From contig NZ_CP029211.1 of NCBI RefSeq assembly GCF_003100395.1, positions 302,222 to 366,221 of the forward strand: DNA of 64,000 bases, in the 5' to 3' direction. A program made the translations under genes and the position numbers. Source of the DNA: Aquabacterium olei (lineage in GTDB: Bacteria; Pseudomonadota; Gammaproteobacteria; Burkholderiales; Burkholderiaceae_C). The notes under the pieces are model-generated. The model worked only from the letters and a program-made list of their open reading frames with translations. It was not told the origin of the DNA and did no database searches. This document shows, in pieces, positions 28,351-41,156 of this stretch (within the stretch, counting starts at the first letter, position 1; each line of letters opens with the position of its first letter).

Positions 28351-29283
28351 ATGACCGTTCTCGTCATTGCTGAACACGACAACAACAGCATCAAGGGCGC
28401 CACGCTCAACACCGTGACGGCCGCCAAGGCGATCGGTGGCGACGTGCACGTGCTGGTGGCCGGTGCCAACGCCGGTGCCGCGGCTTCGGCCGCTGCCCAG
28501 ATCGCCGGCGTGGCCAAGGTGCTGCACGCCGACGGCGCCCAGTTCGCCGACGGCCTGGCTGAAAACCTCGCCGCCCAGGTGCTGGCCGTGGCCTCGGCCT
28601 ACAGCCACATCGTCTTCCCGGCCACCGCGTCGGGCAAGAACGTGGCCCCCCGCGTGGCCGCCAAGCTGGACGTCGCGCAGATCTCGGAAATCACCAAGGT
28701 GGTCAGCGCCGACACCTTCGAGCGCCCGATCTACGCCGGCAACGCCATCGCCACCGTGCAATCGGCTGACGCCGTGAAGGTGCTGACCGTGCGCGGCACC
28801 GCCTTCGACGCCGCCGCCACCACCGGTGGTTCGGCCGCCGTGGAAACCGTCGCCGCCGCTGCAGACGCCGGCACCTCGTCGTTCGTCGGCCGCGAAGTGA
28901 CCAAGTCCGAGCGCCCCGAGCTGACCGCTGCCAAGATCGTGGTGTCGGGTGGCCGTGCGCTGGGTTCGGCCGAGAAGTTCAACGAAGTCATGTCGCCGCT
29001 GGCCGACAAGCTGGGCGCCGCCCTGGGCGCCTCGCGCGCTGCGGTGGACGCTGGCTACGCCCCGAACGACTGGCAGGTCGGCCAGACCGGCAAGATCGTC
29101 GCGCCGCAGCTGTACGTGGCCTGCGGCATCTCGGGCGCCATCCAGCACCTGGCCGGTATGAAGGATTCGAAGGTCATCGTGGCCATCAACAAGGATCCGG
29201 AAGCCCCGATCTTCCAGGTGGCCGACTTCGGTCTGGAAGCCGATCTGTTCACGGCTGTGCCCGAGATGGCATCGGTGCTCTGA
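28351..29283 (+). CDS. etfA: Electron transfer flavoprotein, alpha subunit
   Basis: 310 residues. The C-terminal FAD-binding signature is complete ([10 protein letters not shown] near residue 198 and [17 protein letters not shown] near 257-273). GAGGAGTAACCC precedes the ATG, a strong ribosome binding site. EtfA holds the FAD and docks to ETF-ubiquinone oxidoreductase, whose gene starts just 1 bp after this one ends. Confidence 0.96.
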   Translation: MTVLVIAEHDNNSIKGATLNTVTAAKAIGGDVHVLVAGANAGAAASAAAQIAGVAKVLHADGAQFADGLAENLAAQVLAVASAYSHIVFPATASGKNVAPRVAAKLDVAQISEITKVVSADTFERPIYAGNAIATVQSADAVKVLTVRGTAFDAAATTGGSAAVETVAAAADAGTSSFVGREVTKSERPELTAAKIVVSGGRALGSAEKFNEVMSPLADKLGAALGASRAAVDAGYAPNDWQVGQTGKIVAPQLYVACGISGAIQHLAGMKDSKVIVAINKDPEAPIFQVADFGLEADLFTAVPEMASVL

Positions 29284-29284
29284 C

Positions 29285-30964
29285 ATGACGAACGCGCTGC
29301 AGTCCTTCGGCCCGCGCGAGTCGATGGAATACGACGTCGTGATCGTCGGAGCCGGCCCGGCTGGTCTGTCGACGGCGATCAAGCTCAAGCAACTGGCCGA
29401 GAAGGCCGGCAAGGAGATCTCCGTCGTCGTGCTGGAGAAGGGCTCCGAGCCGGGCGCGCACATCCTGTCGGGTGCCGTGATGGACCCGATCTCGATGAAC
29501 GAGCTGTTCCCGAACTGGAAGGAGCTGGGCGCGCCGCTGAACCAGCCGGTCACTGCCGACGAGGTGCTGGTGCTGAGCGAAACCGGCGCCACCGCCACCC
29601 CGCAGGCGCTGATCCCCAACAACTTCCACAACCACGGCAACTACGTCATCAGCCTGGGCAACGTGGTGCGCTGGCTGGGCCAGCAGGCCGAGGCCCTGGG
29701 CGTGGAAATCTTCCCCGGCTTCGCTGCTGCGGAAGTGCTCTACAACGACGACGGCTCGGTCAAGGGCATCGCCACCGGCAACCTCGGCATCGACAAGTCG
29801 GGCGAGCCCACGGGCGACTTCCAGCTGGGCATGGAACTGCACGGCAAGTACACCATCTTTGCCGAAGGCGCGCGCGGCCACCTGGGCAAGCAGCTGATCG
29901 CCAAGTACAAGCTCGACGAAGGCAAGGACCCGCAGAGCTACGCCATCGGCATCAAGGAGCTGTGGGAGATCGACCCGGCCAAGGCCAAGCCCGGCCTGGT
30001 GGTGCACACCGCCGGCTGGCCGATGGACACCCAGACCTATGGTGGCGGCTTCCTGTACCACCTGGAAGACAACAAGGTCACGCTGGGCTTCGTGACGGGC
30101 CTGGACTACCAGAACCCCTGGCTGAGCCCGTTCGAAGAAATGCAGCGCTGGAAGACCCACCCCAGCATCAAGCAGTACCTGGAAGGCGGCAAGCGCCTGA
30201 GCTACGGCGCCCGCGCCATCACGGCTGGCGGCATCCTGTCGCTGCCCAAGTTCGTGTTCCCGGGCGGCGCGCTGGTCGGCTGTGACGCCGGCTTCCTGAA
30301 CGCCGCACGCATCAAGGGCTCGCACGCCGCCATGAAGACCGGCATGCTGTGCGCCGAAGCCATCTTCGATGCGCTGAACGCCGGCCGCCAGCACGACGAA
30401 CTGAGCGCCTACCCGGCCTCGTTCGAAACCAGCTGGCTCAAGGAAGAGCTCGACAGCTCGAAGAACTTCAAGCAGTGGTTCAAGAAGGGCATGTACGTGG
30501 GCATGCTGATGACCGGCATCGAGCAGTGGCTGCTGCCCAAGCTGGGCATCAAGGTCGCACCGTGGACCATCCACCGCACCGAGGCCGACCACACCCGCCT
30601 GAAGCCGGCGGCCGAGTGCGCCAAGATCGACTACCCGAAGCCGGACGGCAAGATCACCTTCGACCGCCTGAGCTCGGTGTTCGTCTCGAACACGAACCAC
30701 AACGAGCACCAGCCGGCGCACCTGACGCTCAAGAACGCGGCGGTGCCGGTGCAGACCAACCTGGCGAAGTACGCGGGCCCCGAGCAGCGCTACTGCCCGG
30801 CGGGCGTGTACGAGTTCGTGAAGAACGACGACAACACCGACCGGCTGCAGATCAACGCGCAGAACTGCGTGCACTGCAAGACCTGCGACATCAAGGATCC
30901 GACGCAGAACATCGCGTGGATCACGCCGGAAGGTGGCGGTGGGCCCAACTACGCGGGGATGTGA
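29285..30964 (+). CDS. Electron transfer flavoprotein-ubiquinone oxidoreductase
   Basis: 559 residues. The N-terminal FAD fold begins [19 protein letters not shown]; the middle holds the membrane-docking and ubiquinone-binding region; the C-terminal 4Fe-4S cluster ligands are visible as RYCPAG and CVHCKTC. It passes electrons from ETF to the quinone pool at the inner membrane. In one operon with etfBA, it completes the route from fatty-acid and amino-acid dehydrogenation to respiration. Confidence 0.95.
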   Translation: MTNALQSFGPRESMEYDVVIVGAGPAGLSTAIKLKQLAEKAGKEISVVVLEKGSEPGAHILSGAVMDPISMNELFPNWKELGAPLNQPVTADEVLVLSETGATATPQALIPNNFHNHGNYVISLGNVVRWLGQQAEALGVEIFPGFAAAEVLYNDDGSVKGIATGNLGIDKSGEPTGDFQLGMELHGKYTIFAEGARGHLGKQLIAKYKLDEGKDPQSYAIGIKELWEIDPAKAKPGLVVHTAGWPMDTQTYGGGFLYHLEDNKVTLGFVTGLDYQNPWLSPFEEMQRWKTHPSIKQYLEGGKRLSYGARAITAGGILSLPKFVFPGGALVGCDAGFLNAARIKGSHAAMKTGMLCAEAIFDALNAGRQHDELSAYPASFETSWLKEELDSSKNFKQWFKKGMYVGMLMTGIEQWLLPKLGIKVAPWTIHRTEADHTRLKPAAECAKIDYPKPDGKITFDRLSSVFVSNTNHNEHQPAHLTLKNAAVPVQTNLAKYAGPEQRYCPAGVYEFVKNDDNTDRLQINAQNCVHCKTCDIKDPTQNIAWITPEGGGGPNYAGM

Positions 30965-30992
30965 CGGGCCGCAGGGATGAAGATTTCGCCGA

Positions 30993-31021
30993 TTAATGCA
31001 AATGAGAATGAGTCGCATTAA
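30993..31021. promoter_or_regulatory. Fur box of the siderophore receptor
   Basis: TTAATGC and GCATTAA form a perfect 7-bp inverted repeat around AATGAGAATGAGT, the usual betaproteobacterial Fur-box layout. It lies 70 bp before the TonB receptor start, so iron-dependent repression is expected. Confidence 0.75.
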
Positions 31022-31090
31022 ATGATAGGATGAACGACTGTAAACGGCACATGTCGTGCCGACGCGTTTGCCTATTGCGGGCCTTTCCCA

Positions 31091-33205
31091 ATGCGCTTTT
31101 CTCTCCACGCTGCGGCGCCCAGCCGCACCCTGCTGGCTGCAGCGGTTCTCCTGGCGTGCGCCCTTGCAGCCCACGCCCAATCGACCACCGAGGTGCAGGA
31201 AATTTCCGTGCGGGACCGCACCGGGTCTTCCAGCTACCAGGGCACCAGGCGCAACACCGCGGCCACCCGAACTGACACGCCCCTGATCGAGACACCGCAG
31301 GCCGTGCGCGTGGTGCCGCGCCAGTTGCTCAATGACCTGGGTGCCAGCCGGCTGGCGGATGCGGTGGACTTCGTCAGTGGCGTCTCGCGCCTGAACGACT
31401 TTGGTGGCAACTGGGACAACTACGCCATACGCGGCTTCAGCAACACCGATGGCGGCTCGCTGCTCAATGGTTTTGCCTCCGGCCGTGGATACGGACCGCA
31501 GCGCGATGCGGCCACCATCGAGCGCGTGGAGTTTTTGAAGGGGCCGGCGGCGGCGCTGTATGGCAGCAGCGAGCCCGGTGGCACGTTGAATGTGGTGACC
31601 AAGAAGCCGCAGTTCACGCCGTCGCACACGGTGGGGCTGCAAGCGGGGACACGCGGCTTTCACCGCGCCACGCTCGATTCGACGGGGCCGCTGGCTCAGA
31701 ACCTGGCCTACCGGCTGAACCTCGTGTCGGAAGACGGCGCGTCGCGCACGTCGGCCGTCGACAACAGCAAGTACGTCATCGCCCCCGCGCTCACCTGGTC
31801 CATCGACGCGAACACCGTGCTGCAGTACGAGGCCGAGTTCATTCGCATCCGTGCGCCGCTCGATCGGGGCATCGTGCAGGTCAACGGCAACCCGGGCGCT
31901 GTGCCGCGCGACACCTTCCTGGGCGACCCGTCTCGCGGCAACATGCACATCAACGGGGAGACGCATCAGATCACGCTGGATCGCGACCTGGGCCAGGGCT
32001 GGCGTGCACGCCTGGGCGCCTCGTCGCGCGAAACGGAGTTCTACGGCGATGCCATCGACCTGCTGGGCACGCTGCGTTCCGACCAACGCGCCCTGACGCG
32101 CCGTGACAGCACGCGCAGCCTGCCGTCTCGTGACCATTCCATGCAGGCCGAGGCGGAAGGCAAGCTGAAGCTGGGTGGCATGCAGCACACCGTGCTGGCC
32201 GGGCTGGAAGCGTGGCGTCTGTTCATGGGACAGGACATCCGCTATTCGAACCTGACCGCCCAGCCGTTTGCCATCGACATCTACAACCCGGTCTACAACC
32301 AGCCGAGGGGCACGCTGACCCCTGGCTTCGACACCGAAGACCGTCAGCGCGCGACGGGCGTATTCCTGCAGGATCAGGTGGACCTGAGCGAGAAGTGGAA
32401 ACTGCTGGCGGGCGTGCGCTTCGACCGGTTCAAGCAGGACTACACCGACAAGCTGGCCAACCTGCACCGCGAGCAGGCGCACTCGGTGGCGTCGCCCCGG
32501 TTTGGTATCACGTACCTGATCGATGCCAACCGGTCGGTGTACGCATCGGCCGGCCGCTCGTTCCGACCGAACGCGGGTGCGGGCCAGAACGGGGAAGCGT
32601 TCGACCCCACTTCCGGCAAGGCGCTGGAAGCCGGCGCCAAGTGGCAATCCGCCGATCAGCAACTGAGCGCGTCCGTGGCGCTGTTTCACATCGTCAAGAG
32701 CAATGTGCTGACGCGGGATCCGACCAACGCAAGCTACAACGTTGCCGCGGGCGAGGTGCGCAGCCAGGGCCTGGAGGCCGACTTTGCGGGCAAGCTGGAC
32801 GCGCACTGGCGCATGACGGCCAACTTCGCCTACACCGATGCCGAAGTCACCAAGGACAACAACCCCGCGCTGGTGGGCAAACGCCTGCTCAACATCCCGC
32901 GTGTCAGTGGCGGGCTGTTCGCGATCCGCGAGGATGCGCTGCCTTCTTCGCTGGGCCGGTACGGCGTGGGCGGTGGCTTGGTGCACGTCGGCGAGCGCAC
33001 GGGAACGGCGCTCGACACCTACCGACTGCCTGCCTACACGACGGTCCGTGTCACCAGCTACTGGCAGATCGATCCGCGCACCCGATTGACGCTGGACGTG
33101 CACAACCTGTTCGACGAGACCTACTACCGGGCGTCGTGGGGCAACCTGACCGTGCTGCCCGGGCTGAGCCGCCAGATCGTGGCTGGGCTGCAGACGACGT
33201 TCTGA
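31091..33205 (+). CDS. TonB-dependent siderophore receptor
   Basis: 704 residues. A signal peptide ends near ACALAAHAQS. The plug domain follows (about 45-150) with IETPQAVRVVPRQLL and the typical VEFLKGPAAALYGSSEPGG, then a 22-strand barrel ending LSRQIVAGLQTTF with a terminal Phe for the Bam machinery. The family imports ferric siderophores across the outer membrane with TonB energy. A Fur box stands upstream. No siderophore synthesis or ABC importer gene is adjacent, so it probably takes up a foreign siderophore. Confidence 0.9.
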   Translation: MRFSLHAAAPSRTLLAAAVLLACALAAHAQSTTEVQEISVRDRTGSSSYQGTRRNTAATRTDTPLIETPQAVRVVPRQLLNDLGASRLADAVDFVSGVSRLNDFGGNWDNYAIRGFSNTDGGSLLNGFASGRGYGPQRDAATIERVEFLKGPAAALYGSSEPGGTLNVVTKKPQFTPSHTVGLQAGTRGFHRATLDSTGPLAQNLAYRLNLVSEDGASRTSAVDNSKYVIAPALTWSIDANTVLQYEAEFIRIRAPLDRGIVQVNGNPGAVPRDTFLGDPSRGNMHINGETHQITLDRDLGQGWRARLGASSRETEFYGDAIDLLGTLRSDQRALTRRDSTRSLPSRDHSMQAEAEGKLKLGGMQHTVLAGLEAWRLFMGQDIRYSNLTAQPFAIDIYNPVYNQPRGTLTPGFDTEDRQRATGVFLQDQVDLSEKWKLLAGVRFDRFKQDYTDKLANLHREQAHSVASPRFGITYLIDANRSVYASAGRSFRPNAGAGQNGEAFDPTSGKALEAGAKWQSADQQLSASVALFHIVKSNVLTRDPTNASYNVAAGEVRSQGLEADFAGKLDAHWRMTANFAYTDAEVTKDNNPALVGKRLLNIPRVSGGLFAIREDALPSSLGRYGVGGGLVHVGERTGTALDTYRLPAYTTVRVTSYWQIDPRTRLTLDVHNLFDETYYRASWGNLTVLPGLSRQIVAGLQTTF

Positions 33206-33220
33206 CGCTACAAGCCGTGT

Positions 33221-34120
33221 TCAGGGGGCGCGGCCTTTGCCCGCCCCTGCGCTCACCAGGACGATGCCGGCCAGCACGAAGGCGGCACCGACGACGAAGG
33301 CGGGCTCGAGAGGTTCGTTCAGAAGCCACACACTGAAGCCGACGCCGAACAAGGGCGTCAGGAAAGAGAACACCCCGAGCCGCGAAGCGCTGTAGTGGCG
33401 TAGCAGCCAGAACCAGGCAAGAAAGCTCGCGAACGACACCACCAGGGTCTGAAAGCCCAGGCTAGCCCAGGCAGTGGGGGTCCACTGGATGTGGGTCTGC
33501 CCGGTGAAGAAGGCCTGTGCGGTGAGCAACACCGTTGCCCCCATCAGTTGATACAGCAGGGTCTCCGTGGCCGGTGCCGCCGTGAGCGCCGAGCCGCGCA
33601 CGGAGACCGTGGTCAGGCCCCACGCGGCGCCCGCGAGCAGCCCCAACAGATCCCCGGTGACCGATGTGTGCGCCGTCGTGGGGGCGGACCGGGCCAGGAA
33701 GGCGGTGGCAATGCCCGCAAAGGCCATCGCGATGCCGAGCCATTGCAGGGCCCTCAAGCGCTCGGACGGCACGCGGATGTGCAGACCGATCGCCGCAAAG
33801 ATCGGCGACGTGTAGAGGAACACCGTCACGTGCGCCGCCGTGGTGTGTCGCAGGCCTTCGCTGACCAGCAGGTACTCCATGCCGAAGAGCAGGCCCACAA
33901 GCAGCCCGGGCTTCCAGAGCCCGGGGGTGAGGCGCTCACCGCGCGCCGCCATCAGAGCGGCCACCAGCAGCGCGGCCCCAGCCGAGCGCAGGGCAATCTG
34001 CATCGCGGGGGCGATGTGGGGTGCAGCGCCCTTGAGCGCGATCTGTTGCAGTCCCCAGATCATGCACAGCACCACCATGATGCTGGCAGCGCGGGTGTCG
34101 ACGGTTCCTCGTGCGGCCAT
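33221..34120 (-). CDS. EamA/DMT-family membrane transporter
   Basis: 299 residues with ten predicted helices in two EamA repeats (about 10-140 and 155-290); IMVVLCMIWGLQQIALKG opens repeat one and GDLLGLLAGAAWGLTTV opens repeat two. Relatives export amino acids, purines or other metabolites; no substrate can be assigned. GGACGAGAAC precedes the ATG. It converges with the TonB receptor. Confidence 0.82.
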   Translation of the reverse strand: MAARGTVDTRAASIMVVLCMIWGLQQIALKGAAPHIAPAMQIALRSAGAALLVAALMAARGERLTPGLWKPGLLVGLLFGMEYLLVSEGLRHTTAAHVTVFLYTSPIFAAIGLHIRVPSERLRALQWLGIAMAFAGIATAFLARSAPTTAHTSVTGDLLGLLAGAAWGLTTVSVRGSALTAAPATETLLYQLMGATVLLTAQAFFTGQTHIQWTPTAWASLGFQTLVVSFASFLAWFWLLRHYSASRLGVFSFLTPLFGVGFSVWLLNEPLEPAFVVGAAFVLAGIVLVSAGAGKGRAP

Positions 34121-34235
34121 GTTCTCGTCCTTGGGCCGCCATTCTGACGTGGCCCTGCATGGAAAGCGGGCATGTGGGTTTGCTTATGGCGCCATGTGGT
34201 GAGCCACATGGCAGGCATTGCGCACAGAGGCGAAA

Positions 34236-35618
34236 ATGGAGGGTTCGGCTGAGCCTTCCAACAACATGTCCAAGCCTTCCAACCCACCCACGCTGCAGCG
34301 CGGTCTCAGCAACCGCCACATTCAGCTCATCGCCCTGGGCGGTGCCATCGGCACCGGCCTCTTCCTCGGTGTCGCGCAGACCATCAAGCTGGCCGGCCCG
34401 GGCATCCTGCTCGGCTACCTGATCGCGGGCGTTGTGGCCTTCTTCATCATGCGCCAGCTTGGCGAGATGGTGGTGGAAGAGCCGGTGGCGGGCTCGTTCA
34501 GCCACTTTGCCCATCGCTACTGGGGCCGGATGGCGGGCTTCATGTCCGGCTGGAACTACTGGGTGCTGTATGTGCTGGTCAGCATGGCCGAGCTGTCGGC
34601 CGTGGGCATCTACGTGCAGTACTGGTTTCCCGGCGTGCCGACCTGGGTTTCGGCCCTGGTCTTCTACGTGGTCATCAACGCCATCAACCTGCTGCACGTC
34701 AAGCTGTTCGGCGAGATGGAGTTCTGGTTCGCCATCATCAAGGTCGTGGCCATCCTGAGCATGATCGGCTTTGGCGTCTACCTGATGCTCAGTGGCCAGG
34801 CGGGCCCGGAAGCCGGCTTGCACAACCTCTGGTCCCAAGGCGGCTTCCTGCCTCACGGCATCGAGGGCGTGGTCATGGCCATGGCGGTCATCATGTTCTC
34901 GTTCGGCGGGCTCGAGCTGGTCGGCATCACGGCCGCCGAAGCGGAAGAGCCCCGCAAGACCATCCCGAAGGCCACCAATCAGGTCATCTACCGCATTCTG
35001 ATCTTCTATGTGGGCGCACTGGCGGTGCTGCTGTCGCTGTTTCCCTGGCACAAGGTGCAGGAAGGTGGCAGTCCCTTCGTCATGATCTTCCAGGCGTTGG
35101 ACAGCCAGGCCGTGGCCACGGTGCTCAACATCGTCGTGCTGACCGCGGCACTGTCGGTCTACAACAGCTGCGTGTACTGCAACAGCCGCATGCTGCTGGG
35201 CCTGGCCGAACAGGGCGACGCCCCGGCCGTGCTGGCGCGCGTCAATGGCCGCGGTATCCCGGTGCCCGCGCTGCTGGTGTCGGCCACCGCCACCGCGTTG
35301 TGCGTGCTCATCAACTACCTGATGCCGGGCAAGGCCTTCGGCCTGCTGATGGCGCTGGTGGTGGCCGCGCTCATCATCAACTGGGCGATGATCAGCATCA
35401 CCCACCTGATCTTCCGCAAGGCCATGGTGAGCCAGGGGGTGACCCCGCGCTACCCGAGCTGGGCACACCCCATCAGCAACTACCTGTGCCTGGCGTTCAT
35501 GGTCGGCATCCTTGCCGTCATGTGGGCCACGCTCGACATGCGCCTGTCGGTCATGCTGATCCCGGTGTGGTTGGGCTTCCTGGGCGTTGGCTACTGGCTG
35601 CGTCAGCGTAAGGCCTGA
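34236..35618 (+). CDS. Amino-acid permease, APC superfamily (AroP/ProY-like)
   Basis: 460 residues with twelve predicted helices. The N-terminal family signature HIQLIALGGAIGTGLFLG leads into TM1, and FSFGGLELVGITAAEAEEP is the TM6 region of the amino-acid transporter family. AGAGG six bases before the ATG at 34236 favours this start; ATG at 34266 is an alternative. The closest type is the proton-driven AroP/LysP/ProY group. The next gene starts 2 bp after its stop. Confidence 0.88.
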   Translation: MEGSAEPSNNMSKPSNPPTLQRGLSNRHIQLIALGGAIGTGLFLGVAQTIKLAGPGILLGYLIAGVVAFFIMRQLGEMVVEEPVAGSFSHFAHRYWGRMAGFMSGWNYWVLYVLVSMAELSAVGIYVQYWFPGVPTWVSALVFYVVINAINLLHVKLFGEMEFWFAIIKVVAILSMIGFGVYLMLSGQAGPEAGLHNLWSQGGFLPHGIEGVVMAMAVIMFSFGGLELVGITAAEAEEPRKTIPKATNQVIYRILIFYVGALAVLLSLFPWHKVQEGGSPFVMIFQALDSQAVATVLNIVVLTAALSVYNSCVYCNSRMLLGLAEQGDAPAVLARVNGRGIPVPALLVSATATALCVLINYLMPGKAFGLLMALVVAALIINWAMISITHLIFRKAMVSQGVTPRYPSWAHPISNYLCLAFMVGILAVMWATLDMRLSVMLIPVWLGFLGVGYWLRQRKA

Positions 35619-35619
35619 C

Positions 35620-36246
35620 GTGGCGCGCCCTACCGCCAGCCCGGCAGACGGGCCTCGCGCACCGCACGCCTGGTACGAGGACGTGCTGGCCCTGCTGATC
35701 GGCACGCTGGTCGTCTCGTTCGGCGTGAACCTGTTGCGGCAGGGCGGGGCCCTCACCGGTGGCACGGCAGGCCTGGCCTTTCTGGCGCACTACGCCACCG
35801 GCGTGCGTTTTGGTGTGGCGTTCTTCCTCATCAACGTGCCTTTCTACTGGCTGGCGTATTGGCACCTCGGCAAGGCCATGGTGCTGAAGACCTTCTGTGC
35901 GGTCGGGCTGGTGTCCTTCTTCGCGGAGATGCACACCGTCTTCATCCATGTGGAGCGGATCGATCCGTTCTATGCGGCGCTGTTCGGCAATGCGGTGCTG
36001 GGGCTGGGCTTCATCGTGCTGTTCCGCCACCGGGCCAGCCTGGGCGGCACCAGCATCCTGGCGCTGTACCTGCAGGAGCACCATGGGATCCGCGCCGGCA
36101 AGGTGCAGTTGGTGATCGACCTGTTGATTCTCGCGGCGTCGTCGGCGCTGGTCAGCATGCCGCTGCTTGTCGCGTCGGTGGCCGGGGCGGTGGTGCTGAA
36201 CACGATCGTGGCGATGAACCACCGACCCGACCGGTATCTGGCCTGA
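35620..36246 (+). CDS. YitT/DUF161-family membrane protein
   Basis: 208 residues, about five to six hydrophobic helices, with the family's glycine-rich ends of helices (GVNLLRQGGALTGGTAGLAFL and ASLGGTSILALYLQ). The start is a GTG overlapping the sequence just after the permease stop, so it is probably cotranscribed with the amino-acid permease. The molecular role of this family is not established. Confidence 0.72.
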   Translation: MARPTASPADGPRAPHAWYEDVLALLIGTLVVSFGVNLLRQGGALTGGTAGLAFLAHYATGVRFGVAFFLINVPFYWLAYWHLGKAMVLKTFCAVGLVSFFAEMHTVFIHVERIDPFYAALFGNAVLGLGFIVLFRHRASLGGTSILALYLQEHHGIRAGKVQLVIDLLILAASSALVSMPLLVASVAGAVVLNTIVAMNHRPDRYLA

Positions 36247-36281
36247 GTGCGATTGATCACGCGCCGCAGCGGTTTCCGGGC

Positions 36282-36308
36282 TCAGGTCTGGCGGTGATCG
36301 TCCGATAA
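36282..36308 (+). promoter_or_regulatory. Candidate FliA (sigma-28) promoter of the chemotaxis receptor
   Basis: TCAGGTCT and TCCGATAA are spaced by 11 bp, matching the flagellar consensus TAAAGTTT-N11-GCCGATAA at 5 of 8 and 7 of 8 positions. It is about 60 bp before the receptor start, as expected for a motility-regulated gene. Confidence 0.5.
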
Positions 36309-36367
36309 CCCCGTAGAGGGAAGCCCGTGTTGGGGCGTCCCATCCCATCTGTTCGAGGAATGCGCTC

Positions 36368-38158
36368 ATGTTCAAGACACTCCGTGGCCGGCTCATCGCG
36401 GTGTGCGTCACCATCACCGCGGTCTCGCTTTCTGCGGTCTGTGTGGGGATGTTCGCGGTGCAACGTGCGAACACCCTGGCGGAACTGGACGATCGGGTCG
36501 GCCAGCTGACCGGGCTGTACGCGGCCGACCTCACCAGCTGGGTGAACGAGAAGCACCGGATCACCGGAGCGCTGGCGTTGGCCGTGAACGAGCCGGATCC
36601 CCTGCCGGCCATCCGCGCGGCCAAGCAGGCTGGTGGCTTCGACGATGCCTACATCGTGTATGCGACCAAACGGGTGGTGTTCGATCACCCCATGCCCGAC
36701 ACCTACGATGGCACCGCTCGACCCTGGTACAAGCAAGGCATCGAGACGGGCGGCGCCGCGCTCACGCCCGCCTATGTCGACGCGAGCACCGGCAAGCTGA
36801 CGATCAGCTTTGTGCTGCCGTTCGGGCCCAAGGGGGCTTACGAGGGCGTGCTGGGCACCGATATGCACCTGGACACCGTGACCAGGACGGTCGACGCGAT
36901 CCGCCCGATGGAGAAGAGCTACGCCTTCCTCGTCGACGGGGCCGGCAAGCTGCTGGCTCACCCCGATAACGCGTTCACACTCAAGCCGGTGTCCGATCTG
37001 ACCGCCGAGTTGACGCCGGAACGCGTGAGGCAGATGGCATCGGAAGGGCGCCGGCTCGACACGTCGCTGGGTGGGGCCGACATGATGCTGTACGGCGCCG
37101 AGGTGAAGGGCACGCCCTGGACGCTGGTGGTGGCCGTGGACCGGGCGCAGGCGATGCAGCCCGTGCATGACCTGCTGAAGACCGCCGTGACCATCACCGT
37201 GCTGTGCGTGGTGATCGCGGTGGCACTGGTGGCCGTGGTGATCCGGCGGCAGCTGGCCCGGCTGGGCACGGTGCGGGATGCGCTTGAAGAGATCGCCTCC
37301 GGTCATGGTGACCTGACCCGCCGGCTGGCCGCGGAAGGGCATGACGAGCTGGCTCAGATCGCCATGTCGTTCAACCACTTCACCGACAAGATCGCTCAGA
37401 TGATCCTGCGCGTGCGCGAGTCGGCCGAGTCGGTGCGCCTGGCCTCTGGCGAAATTGCCAGCGGCAACATGGATCTGTCGAACCGGACCGAGGAGCAGGC
37501 CAGCGCGCTGACCGAGACGGCGTCGGCCATGGACGAATTGACCTCGACGGTGCGCCAGAACGCCGACAACGCGCACCTGGCCAACGAGCTGACCAATCAG
37601 GCTTCCGCGGTGGCGACCCGTGGCGGTGAGGTGGTGGGCCAGGTGGTGCAGACCATGGGCGGCATCGAGACGTCGGCGCGCAAGATCGTGGACATCATCG
37701 GTGTGATCGATGGCATCGCCTTTCAGACCAACATCCTGGCGTTGAACGCTGCGGTGGAGGCGGCACGGGCCGGCGAGCAGGGCCGCGGCTTTGCGGTGGT
37801 GGCCAGTGAAGTGCGTTCGCTGGCACAGCGCAGTGCCACAGCCGCGCGCGAGATCAAGGCCCTGATCGACAACTCCGTGTCGCATGTGGAGGCCGGCAGT
37901 CGCCAGGTGGTGACGGCGGGCGAAACCATGCAGCAGGTGGTGGACAGCGTGCACCGCGTGACGCAGATTGTTGCCGAGATCAGCCACGCCAGCGGCGAAC
38001 AGAGCCGGGGCATTGCCGCCATTGGCAGCAAGGTGGGCCACATGGAGCAGAGTACGCAGCAGAACGCGGCCCTGGTGGAGCAGGCGGCCGCTGCGACCCG
38101 CGCGCTACAGGACCAGTCGGCGCAACTGGCCGACATCGTGGGCGGCTTCCGGCTCTGA
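36368..38158 (+). CDS. Methyl-accepting chemotaxis protein with periplasmic Cache sensor
   Basis: 596 residues: TM1 at about 9-31, a dCache-like periplasmic sensor (about 35-270, with [10 protein letters not shown] and [12 protein letters not shown]), TM2 at about 277-297, HAMP (about 298-350) and the long signalling coiled coil. The hairpin tip [18 protein letters not shown] binds CheA/CheW. There is no C-terminal methylesterase-tether pentapeptide. GAGGAATGCGCTC precedes the ATG. The signal sensed is not evident. Confidence 0.92.
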   Translation: MFKTLRGRLIAVCVTITAVSLSAVCVGMFAVQRANTLAELDDRVGQLTGLYAADLTSWVNEKHRITGALALAVNEPDPLPAIRAAKQAGGFDDAYIVYATKRVVFDHPMPDTYDGTARPWYKQGIETGGAALTPAYVDASTGKLTISFVLPFGPKGAYEGVLGTDMHLDTVTRTVDAIRPMEKSYAFLVDGAGKLLAHPDNAFTLKPVSDLTAELTPERVRQMASEGRRLDTSLGGADMMLYGAEVKGTPWTLVVAVDRAQAMQPVHDLLKTAVTITVLCVVIAVALVAVVIRRQLARLGTVRDALEEIASGHGDLTRRLAAEGHDELAQIAMSFNHFTDKIAQMILRVRESAESVRLASGEIASGNMDLSNRTEEQASALTETASAMDELTSTVRQNADNAHLANELTNQASAVATRGGEVVGQVVQTMGGIETSARKIVDIIGVIDGIAFQTNILALNAAVEAARAGEQGRGFAVVASEVRSLAQRSATAAREIKALIDNSVSHVEAGSRQVVTAGETMQQVVDSVHRVTQIVAEISHASGEQSRGIAAIGSKVGHMEQSTQQNAALVEQAAAATRALQDQSAQLADIVGGFRL

Positions 38159-38172
38159 TCTGAAGCAGGGGC

Positions 38173-38203
38173 TTGACCTTGCCGTGAAGGCAAGGTTTAA
38201 GGT
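38173..38203 (+). promoter_or_regulatory. CueR-type promoter of copA
   Basis: TTGACC (38173-38178) and TAAGGT (38198-38203) are 19 bp apart. The spacer contains the dyad ACCTTGCC-N5-GGCAAGGT (38176-38196). This long spacer with central dyad is the hallmark of MerR/CueR-activated promoters. Confidence 0.85.
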
Positions 38204-38209
38204 GTCGAC

Positions 38210-40693
<2,484 letters not shown>

Positions 40694-40697
40694 ACAG

Positions 40698-41156
40698 TCA
40701 GGCCTTGGGGTAGGCGGCGAACACGGTCGACTGCCCGGAGCGGTCGACCAGCAGGACCTTGAACGGGTCGAGCCGGGGGCCCATCTCCATACCGGGTGAG
40801 CCGGCGGGCATGCCGGGCACAGCCAGGCCCACGGCCTGTGGACGGGTCTTCAGCAGGCGCTTGACCTGCTCGGCAGGCACGTGGCCCTCCAGCGCATAGC
40901 CGGCCACCTTGGCGGTGTGGCAGCTGCCGAAGCGATCGGGCATCCCCACCTGGCGGCGCACCGTGCCGGTGTCTTCCACTTCCACGACCTTGACCGGGAA
41001 ACCGGCGGCCTTCATGTGGTCGACCCAGGCGCCGCAGCAGCCGCAGTTGGGGTTCTTGAACACTTCGACCTCGGGAAGCCCGGGGGCAGCGCTCACGGGC
41101 AGGGCGGACAGCGCCACGGCACCCAGGGCGTATTGGAGAACGGCACGTCGCTTCAT
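40698..41156 (-). CDS. DUF411 periplasmic metal-binding protein
   Basis: 152 residues. MKRRAVLQYALGAVALSALP looks like a Sec or Tat-type signal peptide (RR near the start), with cleavage near VSAAPG. The DUF411 core begins VEVFKNPNCGCCGAWVDHMK, with the conserved CGCC cluster, and later has a GSCHTA Cys/His pair. It overlaps the cueR stop by 4 bp (ATGA), so it belongs to the copper operon and is probably a periplasmic copper-binding or handling protein. The family has no assigned enzyme activity. Confidence 0.8.
   Translation of the reverse strand: MKRRAVLQYALGAVALSALPVSAAPGLPEVEVFKNPNCGCCGAWVDHMKAAGFPVKVVEVEDTGTVRRQVGMPDRFGSCHTAKVAGYALEGHVPAEQVKRLLKTRPQAVGLAVPGMPAGSPGMEMGPRLDPFKVLLVDRSGQSTVFAAYPKA

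Noticed and set aside
29249..33103. A minus-strand open frame of more than 1200 codons opposite the ETF-QO and TonB receptor genes
   Set aside because: It is antisense to two clearly recognisable genes, its composition is typical of reverse-frame reading of GC-rich codons, and no domain is recognisable.
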